Assembly: GCF_024623325.1 (NCBI RefSeq)
Contig: NZ_JANJZD010000012.1
Span: 93,125 to 157,124 of the forward strand
Direction: 5' to 3'
Length of the DNA: 64,000 nucleotides
From: Acetatifactor muris
Lineage (GTDB): Bacteria; Bacillota; Clostridia; Lachnospirales; Lachnospiraceae
Below the pieces are notes generated by a model, which worked only from the letters and a program-made list of their open reading frames with translations, was not told the DNA's origin and did no database searches. Each line of letters opens with the position of its first letter. The first letter of the stretch is position 1. The translations under genes and the position numbers were made by a program. Positions 57,566-64,000 of the stretch are shown one piece after another.

Positions 57566-59719
57566 TCAGTTCCAGTTCATCAGCCCGTAGCCTTTGATAC
57601 AGCGGTAGTCAAGGGGATAGCTCTTGATCTTGCAAGCGTCCCCGGAATTGCCCTCGACGGTGTAAACGCGCTGCCCGTCCGTGCCGATCACAAGCCCTAC
57701 ATGGTCTGCGCTCCCGTCCAAGTCCCAGTCAAAAAAGATAGCGTCGCCGGGGGCTATGTTGGTATAGCTCCGGTCGCCCCATTGCCCGTGAGATTGGAAC
57801 CACGGAATACCCTGTGACTGGCAGGCGGCAAAGCGCGGCTCGCTTTTTCCGGCTTGATTGTAGCACCAAGACACGAAACAGGCGCACCATTCCACGCGGC
57901 TGTTGAAGCCGTACCAGCTCCAATAGGGCTGTCCCCCTACATTGCCTACCTGTGACTTTGCCCGGTCTACAATGGCGGTATTGCCGGGGCGTGTGCCGTT
58001 CACAAGCTGTACGCCGCTTAAATCCTCGGACGGGTTCGTGTCCGGGGAACCGCCGCCAAAGACTAAAGGCTTGTTGCCGCTGGTTTCCAAGTACACCCGG
58101 AACATTTCAAGCTGCTCCGGCGTTAAAAGTCCCGGCGCAAGGTCGGATATGGGCTTGTTCTCCAGCTTGATATTGAGAATGTAATAGTTATAGGCTACGT
58201 CTACCTCGTATTCGTAGGTTTCCGTAGAGGTTTCCCCCGTTACCGGGTCGGTGACTGTCCGCGTCCCTGTCCGGGTTTCCGTTCGGTGGCGTACCTCCAC
58301 TTCCTCCGTCAGAGTGAGGGTATATTGCAGCTCAAAGATACGCTGTATTTCTGCCTGTGCGGTCGCCGGTGTGTAGGTCTGTAAGAGTGCGGTCAAGTAG
58401 GACGCCAATTCATGGGGGTTATGCCCGATACTGTCAAGGTCGTAACGGTATTCATCATAGCCGGGGTGGTCGCGTTCGATATTGTCAATCTCGCGTTGCA
58501 GCTCCGTTTCCAGTGCCATATAGTTATTTTCCACGGCGACTAAATCTGCGTCCTCCGACGTGTAGGAAGTCCCCACAATGCCGTTTATCATGCCGGAAAA
58601 CATAGCACCGCAGGAAGATAACGCCGACGATACCATGATGAATAAGAGCAGCGCACCCACGGCGATACATACCCCTGCCGGGTGCCGCCCGATAAAAGCA
58701 ACGGTTTTCTTTGTCCCCTCGGCGGTCTTTTTCGCGGCTTTCCGGGTATTTTCGGCTGCGTTCTTGACAGTCTTTGCGCTCTGTGCCTTGACGGATTTTG
58801 CATACTGTTTCTTGATACGCTGCTTCTGCATATACCGGGAGAACGGGTTGGACGCGGCGATCTGCGGGTTGTCGTGGAGTGCCTTTTGGTAGAGGTAATT
58901 CGCATTTGCCTTTTCCGCTGCCTTTTCAGCCTTTGCCGCCGCCCGGTAGGGTTTGAGCTTGTGGCTGTGGTAGCCCTCCCTTATTTTCCGCGCCCCGTAC
59001 TTTGCGCCTTTCTCCGCTAATTCCTCGGATTTGTGCGCACCCTCCACGCCGGAATTGTCCTTTTCCACGGAATGTACCTTGTTATGGACGAAAATACCCG
59101 CTTCCTGCGCGGGGCGGGATAACGGGTTTTTATGTGCCTTATTGCCGTTCATGGGCTTTTCCCGTTCTTGAAAGTGCAGGCGGGTCTTGCCTTTCCCGGT
59201 GGCTTCGTCAAAAGTACGCTCCTTGACAAGTTTCTTTTCCTTTGGGATTTTCGCCCTTGCTTCGTCCAGCTTATCAGCGGCTTTGTCGGATTTCTTGATA
59301 TATTTTTCAAGCTCCGGCGTTGCCCGTTCTTCCTCGGTGAATTGCAGCCGGGAAGTGTGGGCGCGGGCTTCGGCTTCTGCCTGTGCTTTCCTTGCCGCCT
59401 TTTTGCTGGCTTTCCGGGTGTGCGCCCCGTCGATATGCTCATAGACACGCTCGGCGGTTCCCGTGTCCTGTCCCGGCTCCGTCCCCGGCGCATGGGGCAG
59501 GGGCGGCGCGTTAGGGGAAATATCCGGGGCTGTGCTGCCCGGTGTGGGTGGTAGTGCCTGTATATCCTGCGCCGCCTGTTGCTCCGGGGTTCTGTTAAGG
59601 GCAGCTTCCCGCGCCCGTTTGCTGATACGCTTTTTCGTGCCTTTGGTTTCGTTGACTTCCATAGCCCCGTCCCGGCTCATTTTAAGCGTGATCTTATCAC
59701 GGGCTTTGTACTGCTTCAT
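57566..59719 (-). CDS. Cell-wall hydrolase of the transfer apparatus (CHAP domain)
   Basis: 717 residues. The first 340 residues are a basic, helical cytoplasmic region. A membrane segment lies near 345-365 (GVCIAVGALLLFIMVSSALS). The outer part ends in a CHAP-type amidase/peptidase domain with the catalytic Cys in WCACFVSWCY (about residue 615), His in DHVGLVIG and Asn in VEGNSGD. It opens peptidoglycan for the mating channel. No lysozyme-type domain is evident, unlike two-domain VirB1-like proteins. It overlaps the methyltransferase gene by 23 bases, and GGAGGTGACAGACC precedes its start. Confidence 0.88.
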   Translation of the reverse strand: MKQYKARDKITLKMSRDGAMEVNETKGTKKRISKRAREAALNRTPEQQAAQDIQALPPTPGSTAPDISPNAPPLPHAPGTEPGQDTGTAERVYEHIDGAHTRKASKKAARKAQAEAEARAHTSRLQFTEEERATPELEKYIKKSDKAADKLDEARAKIPKEKKLVKERTFDEATGKGKTRLHFQEREKPMNGNKAHKNPLSRPAQEAGIFVHNKVHSVEKDNSGVEGAHKSEELAEKGAKYGARKIREGYHSHKLKPYRAAAKAEKAAEKANANYLYQKALHDNPQIAASNPFSRYMQKQRIKKQYAKSVKAQSAKTVKNAAENTRKAAKKTAEGTKKTVAFIGRHPAGVCIAVGALLLFIMVSSALSSCGAMFSGMINGIVGTSYTSEDADLVAVENNYMALETELQREIDNIERDHPGYDEYRYDLDSIGHNPHELASYLTALLQTYTPATAQAEIQRIFELQYTLTLTEEVEVRHRTETRTGTRTVTDPVTGETSTETYEYEVDVAYNYYILNIKLENKPISDLAPGLLTPEQLEMFRVYLETSGNKPLVFGGGSPDTNPSEDLSGVQLVNGTRPGNTAIVDRAKSQVGNVGGQPYWSWYGFNSRVEWCACFVSWCYNQAGKSEPRFAACQSQGIPWFQSHGQWGDRSYTNIAPGDAIFFDWDLDGSADHVGLVIGTDGQRVYTVEGNSGDACKIKSYPLDYRCIKGYGLMNWN

Positions 59720-60518
59720 GGTCTGTCACCTCCTTAATTCTTTGGATTGCGGTATTGTAATAACCGCTGTTAATTTCGGAACCAAGAAACCTGCGCCCCG
59801 TCCGTATTGCGGCGGCTGCGGTGCTTCCGCTTCCCATAAAACCGTCAAATACCAAATCCTCCGGCTGGCTTGAAATCTGTATCAGCCAAGAAAGAAATTC
59901 CACGTTCTTGATCGTCGGGTGGTAAATGCCGTGCTGTTTCTGCCACCCGGAATTATAGGTTGCCTTTGGGTATTCCGAACCGAACCAGCAGGAATTAAAC
60001 CTTGTTTTGTACTTCCGGCTGGGTTCCCTGCCCTTGTGAAACCGGCTCCCGGCTTTTGCCTTGTTCTGCAGCAATGTTGTACGCTGGAATGCCCGCCGCC
60101 CTTTATGGCAGAAAATAAGCCATTCCGCATTGTTCGCATAGCTGCCTTTCAAGTCGCCAATGCCGCCGATATTGCCTTTTTCAATCACCATGCAGTTTTT
60201 AACGGTAAATCCCGCCCGCTGTAAATACAGGTAGTGGTAAGGGTAACAGTCGAAACGGGTAAAAAAATAGGCATGGGAATTTTCTTTCAGTACCCGGAAG
60301 CTCTCACGGGCGAAACGGTCATAATCTATGCCGTCGTCGCCCGCAAGTACCGGGTATTCCCTGCCTGTAAAATGGTTTTGGTATGCGATCCCATAAGGCG
60401 GGTCGGTCAGTATCAGAGAAATACAGTTATCCGGCAACTGTGAAAGCAGCTCCAAACAGTCCATGCAATAAATCTGATTGACCGATAATGCCTTTTGGGA
60501 TTTTTCCGTGTTTATCAT
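59697..60518 (-). CDS. DNA methyltransferase (DPPY type)
   Basis: 273 residues. The catalytic motif LILTDPPYGIAY comes first and the AdoMet motif DGFMGSGSTAAAA near the C-terminus, the beta-class order of N6-adenine or N4-cytosine methyltransferases. WFGSEYPKATYNSGWQKQHG lies in the target-recognition part. No restriction enzyme gene is adjacent, so it probably protects the element from host restriction. It is coupled to virB4 by an ATGA overlap and to the CHAP gene by a 23-base overlap. The specificity cannot be inferred. Confidence 0.9.
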   Translation of the reverse strand: MINTEKSQKALSVNQIYCMDCLELLSQLPDNCISLILTDPPYGIAYQNHFTGREYPVLAGDDGIDYDRFARESFRVLKENSHAYFFTRFDCYPYHYLYLQRAGFTVKNCMVIEKGNIGGIGDLKGSYANNAEWLIFCHKGRRAFQRTTLLQNKAKAGSRFHKGREPSRKYKTRFNSCWFGSEYPKATYNSGWQKQHGIYHPTIKNVEFLSWLIQISSQPEDLVFDGFMGSGSTAAAAIRTGRRFLGSEINSGYYNTAIQRIKEVTDHEAVQSP

Positions 60519-62938
60519 GCGCCGCCCACTTCCTCCGGCTTCGTCGTCATTACCCGGTAAAGCTCCGTATCTTTCGGGAAACGGTCTACAAAGGGCAGAA
60601 TGACGTTGCCATAGAACAAAAGCCCCTCGCCCGCTTCGGAATGGGTGACGTAAGACATTTGCTGCGGGGAGATATTGAGCTGCTTCGCAAGGATAGCACG
60701 GTCGCCCGCCGCTTGATTGAGCATGAGGACAAAATCGCTGTTCTCAAAGATATTTTCCACTTCCCGGCTTGCCAAGAGGTCTTTCACGTTCTGCGTGATC
60801 GCGGTCGGTATGCCGCCCCATTTTCTGAAACGCTTCCAAATCTCCACGGAATAGGCGGCGGTCTGCTCGTCTTTCAGCAACAGGTGAAATTCGTCCATAA
60901 AATACCGTGTGGATTTCTGCGCCGCCCGGTTCACGGTGACGCGGTTCCATACTTGATCTTGAACAATGAGCATACCCAGCTTTTTAAGCTGCTTCCCAAG
61001 CTGTTTGATGTCAAAACATACAAGGCGGTTGGAAAGCTCCACGTTGGTACGGTGGTTGAACACGTTAAGGCTCCCGGAAACATAAAGCTCCAATGCCGCC
61101 GCGATACGCGCCGCTTCCGGCTCCGGCTGCTTCAAAAGCTCGTCGTACAGGTCGCCCAAAATCGGCATTTTCGCCGGGTCGGGAGCAGCTAAAAACGGGC
61201 GGTACACATTCCTTACAGCCCGGTCAATGACGGTCTTATCGACGGGCTGCAAGCCCTCCTTGCCGCCGACGATCAGCTCACAAAGGGAGAGGATAAAGTC
61301 ACTTTTCAATGCAAGCGGGTTGTCGTCCTCGGAATAGTTGAGGTTTATATCCATAGGGTTGACGTAGTGCGGGCTGGTGGGTGAAAGCCTTATCACCTGT
61401 CCCTGTAACCGCTGCACAAGGGGGTAATACTCTGCTTCCGGGTCGCAGATAATTATATCGTCGTCGGTAATGAGGAAAGCGTTTGTCATTTCCCGTTTTG
61501 CCGCAAAGGATTTTCCGCTTCCCGGCGTTCCCAAGATCAAGCCGTTGGGGTTTTTGAGCTGCTTGCGGTCGCATAAGATCATGTTGTTACTAAGGGCATT
61601 TAAGCCATAGTAAAGGCTTGCGCCCCTCTGAAAAAGCTCCTGCGTGATAAAGGGGATAAAGATAGCCGTGCTGGAAGTCGTCAGTCCCCTTTGAATGGGG
61701 ATAAGGTTCTCACCGATAGGGACGCTTGACATAAGCCCCGCTTCCTGCTGGTAGTCAAGGCGGGTCAAGCGGCAGTTGTATTTCTGGGCAATGCCCGCCG
61801 CCGCGAAAATGTCATTATCCAGTTTCCGCTTCGTGTCTGCCATGTTCACAACAAGGAAAGTGAGCAGGAACATACGCTCGTTGCGGCTCTGTAAATCCTG
61901 TAAGAGATTTTTCGCTTCGCCGCCAAACGTGGCAAGGTCGGACGGTATAATATCCATGTCATACCCGCTGCGGACAGCCTTTTTCTGTTCCTCGATCTTC
62001 ATTTTGTCAAGGTCGGTAATCTTGCGCTTGACTGTCTTGATTGCTTCGGTCTGGTCGATACTGTGGATATGGAGATTGACGATCACGCCTGTTTCAAGGT
62101 CTAACATATCCGCAAGCATACGGTCGTTTAACTCCGGCGCAAGGATTTCAAGGAACGATACCGCGCCGATCTTGCGCCCCATGCGGAAGTACCGCCCCTC
62201 GCCAAAACGGAATGAGGGCGGGGCGATAAAGTCCTTTGTGGAAAGCCCGGACGGTGCAAGCCAATCAAAAGAGAAATTGAACGGTGCGCCCTCCGGGTGG
62301 AATACCCCGTGCATGGTCTGTAACCGCTCATAGCCTGTCTGCGGGCGGGCAGATACCCCCAGCACCTTGAAATTGTTCAGTATATCCGTTTCGATACGGG
62401 CAAGGCGGGATTTTGCCGCTGCCGGGTTGTCGGCTTCAATGCTGAACGTGATATATTTGTGCTTCACAAGCCCGTTGTTGCCTTTGGAAAGCTGGTTTTT
62501 CAGCATATCCCCGTATTCCGTGCGGATAGAGTTGAAAGCGTCGTCCTGCGCCGGGATATTGATTGCTTTTTCCGCTTCCTCCCGCTGCGTCCCTTGATTG
62601 ATGAAAGAGAGCTGCACCGACACGGAAGCGTCAAAGTAGTTGAGGAAGTCGCACCAGTTCTCAAAAATGGCGGTCTTTTCGTCTGCCTGTGCAAGCTGGT
62701 AGTTTATATCCTCGTAGGATATGCTCTTTGAGTATTTCCGTTCCGTCACCCGGCATATCCCGTCCGGGTACATGGTAAGATAGGGGATCGTCTGCTGGGC
62801 GGTGTGCGCCTTTCCGTCCCCCTTTGCCTGTCTGATAACGGCGGCGATCTGCTTCTTTTCGGCGCGGGTCAGTTTCCGCTTTGCCTTATTTCCGGGGCTT
62901 TTTCCCGGTGCGCTTACCTTTGTTGGTTCCTTTGACAA
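60515..62938 (-). CDS. virB4: VirB4-like conjugation ATPase
   Basis: 807 residues. Walker A is GTPGSGKSFAAKRE (about residue 470) and Walker B lies in YFMDEFHLL (about 681). The N-terminal part has RAEKKQIAAVIRQAKGD and the usual VirB4 receiver region. It powers assembly of the type IV secretion channel. The likely start is TTG at 62938 with AAGGAGGT upstream; a TTG at 62959 has no site. The gene starts inside the PrgI gene. It is the central conserved transfer gene of the element. Confidence 0.93.
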   Translation of the reverse strand: MSKEPTKVSAPGKSPGNKAKRKLTRAEKKQIAAVIRQAKGDGKAHTAQQTIPYLTMYPDGICRVTERKYSKSISYEDINYQLAQADEKTAIFENWCDFLNYFDASVSVQLSFINQGTQREEAEKAINIPAQDDAFNSIRTEYGDMLKNQLSKGNNGLVKHKYITFSIEADNPAAAKSRLARIETDILNNFKVLGVSARPQTGYERLQTMHGVFHPEGAPFNFSFDWLAPSGLSTKDFIAPPSFRFGEGRYFRMGRKIGAVSFLEILAPELNDRMLADMLDLETGVIVNLHIHSIDQTEAIKTVKRKITDLDKMKIEEQKKAVRSGYDMDIIPSDLATFGGEAKNLLQDLQSRNERMFLLTFLVVNMADTKRKLDNDIFAAAGIAQKYNCRLTRLDYQQEAGLMSSVPIGENLIPIQRGLTTSSTAIFIPFITQELFQRGASLYYGLNALSNNMILCDRKQLKNPNGLILGTPGSGKSFAAKREMTNAFLITDDDIIICDPEAEYYPLVQRLQGQVIRLSPTSPHYVNPMDINLNYSEDDNPLALKSDFILSLCELIVGGKEGLQPVDKTVIDRAVRNVYRPFLAAPDPAKMPILGDLYDELLKQPEPEAARIAAALELYVSGSLNVFNHRTNVELSNRLVCFDIKQLGKQLKKLGMLIVQDQVWNRVTVNRAAQKSTRYFMDEFHLLLKDEQTAAYSVEIWKRFRKWGGIPTAITQNVKDLLASREVENIFENSDFVLMLNQAAGDRAILAKQLNISPQQMSYVTHSEAGEGLLFYGNVILPFVDRFPKDTELYRVMTTKPEEVGGA

Positions 62939-63290
62939 TCGCTGATACCTCCTTTTCAAGTTTCCGCTGCTTCTCCAAGACAGCGTAAAAGTTTTCTGTC
63001 TGATAGGGTCGCTCCTTTAGTCGGACAAACTTTGTCTGAATGATATTCCTTATCACGACTTCAAGGGGCTGTCCGTGTTTCTCGTACATTGCCATGAGGA
63101 AGCAGGGAAGCATGATAACGATCATCACAAACGCCGCAAGGCTTGTTCCCGCGCTGTCCTTTAGCAAGAAAAAAAGCGGCAAGCCCAAGATAAGGGCTAC
63201 CGCGAAACAAACGATCTGCCGCTTTGTAAGGTTGAACGCGACTTTCGTTTTTATCTTTGATAAATCCTTTGGTACTGGCACATACGCCAT
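62886..63290 (-). CDS. PrgI-family membrane protein
   Basis: 134 residues. It begins MAYVPVPKDLSKIKTKV, with VAFNLTKRQIVCFAVALILG leading into two close membrane segments (about 25-70). The C-terminal part is cytoplasmic and Lys rich. PrgI proteins are VirB3-like partners of VirB4 in Gram-positive type IV systems. The ATG at 63290 has AGGAGGTTTTTCAGT upstream. It overlaps virB4 by 53 bases. Confidence 0.9.
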   Translation of the reverse strand: MAYVPVPKDLSKIKTKVAFNLTKRQIVCFAVALILGLPLFFLLKDSAGTSLAAFVMIVIMLPCFLMAMYEKHGQPLEVVIRNIIQTKFVRLKERPYQTENFYAVLEKQRKLEKEVSAIVKGTNKGKRTGKKPRK

Positions 63291-63310
63291 ACTGAAAAAC
63301 CTCCTTTCCG

Positions 63311-63848
63311 TCAAAGTACGATACTGTTTTTGGTTTCATTCCCCCATGTGTCCCAGCCCGCCGTTTCCTGCCTTGCGAAAAGCTCTATCCGGGGAATGTC
63401 GCCCATGAGGGCAACAATTTTGTCCCGTGTTTCGTCCGGCTTCTTGCTGTGCTGCTCAATGGGGGAGATAATGAATTGATGAATACCCGCCGATTTCCTC
63501 TTTGGGTGTCCCCGTGTGGCAAGCAGGCAGATTTCCGCATTTCCCCGCGTCCAAAATCCCAAGCCGTAAAACCATGTATAGGATTTCTTGTTGAGTTTCA
63601 GCCACACAAAGGCGACGGTCTTATAGGTAAAGCCCCAAGCCTTGATAAGCCGCAGGGCTTCGGGGAGCTGGGGGAATGTCGCCCACAAAAAAAAGTGCGC
63701 TGTCCTCTGCCGCAATGTCAGCGACGGGAAGCGCACACAATTCATCAGCCCCCATTGTGGGGTAGTGGTGTTCCGCTGCGCCGGACAGCCGCTTTTGTGC
63801 GTACTGCCACGGGGGATCGGCGTAGATTATGCCGTATTTCTTTTCAAT
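63311..63848 (-). pseudogene. MT-A70 family adenine methyltransferase, frameshifted, with ATT start
   Basis: The minus strand encodes KKYGIIYADPPWQYAQKRLS with the catalytic DPPW, then EHHYPTMGADELCALPV. At a run of eight T (63687-63694) the frame shifts. With one T fewer the product continues ALFLWATFPQLPEALRLI and ends normally at 63311, giving about 178 residues, the usual family size. In the frame of DPPW the only start near the strong AAAGGAGGT site is ATT at 63848, because a TAA lies just upstream. The gene is therefore probably broken, unless slippage at the T run restores it or a base was miscounted in sequencing. It heads the visible transfer operon and is probably a second protective methyltransferase. 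Confidence 0.8.
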
Positions 63849-63976
63849 GGTCTGTTACCTCCTTTCCAAGTACATAACTTCTCGGAATCTTCAGCCCTTA
63901 TTTCATGGTGCTTTCAGAACCTATTTTTCAAAAATCACCCACTTTTTTCTCAAAAACACTTGACAAACCAGTCAAA

Positions 63977-63995
63977 AAATGCGGCGCTTCGCGCC
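63977..63995 (-). terminator. Terminator of an operon beyond the right edge
   Basis: On the minus strand GGCGC-GAA-GCGCC (63983-63995) is followed by GCATTTTTT. It would end transcription arriving from outside the window. TTGAC/GTCAA (63959-63975) forms another small palindrome beside it. Confidence 0.55.
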
Positions 63996-64000
63996 CTTGA

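Larger units (their letters stand above)
36240..64000. mobile_element. Tn916/Tn1549-family integrative conjugative element, right end outside the window
   Basis: The gene content defines an ICE: tyrosine integrase and Xis at the left end, Orf7/Orf8/Orf9-like regulators, MobC and relaxase, and type IV secretion genes (PrgI, VirB4, CHAP hydrolase) with topoisomerase III and DUF4315/DUF4366 proteins. The left boundary is placed approximately, between the MerR-like promoter (36173) and the repeats next to the integrase gene. No tRNA gene is at the boundary. The coupling protein and VirB6-like channel genes expected in this family are not seen and should lie beyond base 64000. Confidence 0.9.

Noticed and set aside
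1..64000. CRISPR arrays, rRNA genes and insertion sequences
   Set aside because: No regularly spaced repeat array, no rRNA sequence and no DDE or HUH transposase gene was seen anywhere in the window.

Overview
The window looks like chromosomal DNA of a gut Firmicute, most likely a Lachnospiraceae-type clostridium. The evidence is strong AGGAGG-type ribosome binding sites, occasional TTG/GTG starts, YesM/YesN-type sugar regulation, and a Tn916/Tn1549-family integrative conjugative element (ICE). The species cannot be named from the sequence alone.

Bases 1-11.8 kb hold one plus-strand gene cluster. Its order is the 3' end of a MoxR-type AAA+ ATPase, a DUF5682 protein, a NADAR protein, a VWA protein, a SWIM zinc-finger protein, a DUF3990 ADP-ribosyltransferase-like protein with an overlapping partner gene, and a DUF4132 giant. 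The AAA/DUF5682/VWA/SWIM/DUF4132 set matches the E. coli yehL-yehM-yehP-yehQ-yehI genes. The NADAR and DUF3990 genes are visibly more A/T rich and look like ADP-ribosylation toxin/reversal modules slotted into that framework. This is the best candidate for an under-described system here.

Bases 11.8-17.3 kb carry an OmpR-type response regulator, a sensor kinase and an FtsX-type ABC exporter. A four-box TAAG direct-repeat array lies in front of the exporter. Bases 17.3-23.4 kb (minus strand) hold two large hybrid histidine kinases and an AraC regulator. Bases 23.7-34.4 kb form a carbohydrate locus: ThuA-like protein, Gfo/Idh/MocA oxidoreductase, YesM/YesN-type two-component pair, a lipoprotein/permease/permease sugar ABC importer behind a strongly structured leader, an unassigned TIM-barrel hydrolase-like protein and an aldo/keto reductase. 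An HExxH protein and a MerR-like regulator follow.

From about 36.2 kb to the right edge lies an ICE whose right end is outside the window. Its left end carries integrase, Xis, small HTH and sigma-like regulators of Tn916 Orf7/Orf8 type, an Orf9-like repressor, and a cargo of a two-component system plus ABC-2 exporter. A plus-strand mobilisation module (MobC, relaxase) follows. A convergent ~17 kb minus-strand transfer operon then runs from 63.8 to 46.8 kb: MT-A70 methyltransferase remnant, PrgI, VirB4, DNA methyltransferase, CHAP-type cell-wall hydrolase, DUF4315, DUF4366, topoisomerase III, a 1892-residue ArdA/ArdC polyvalent protein and small accessory proteins. A 101-bp element with a perfect 30-bp core and a second near-identical box occurs twice in inverted orientation, once before mobC and once between topB and the polyvalent gene. 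It is a strong oriT or regulatory candidate.
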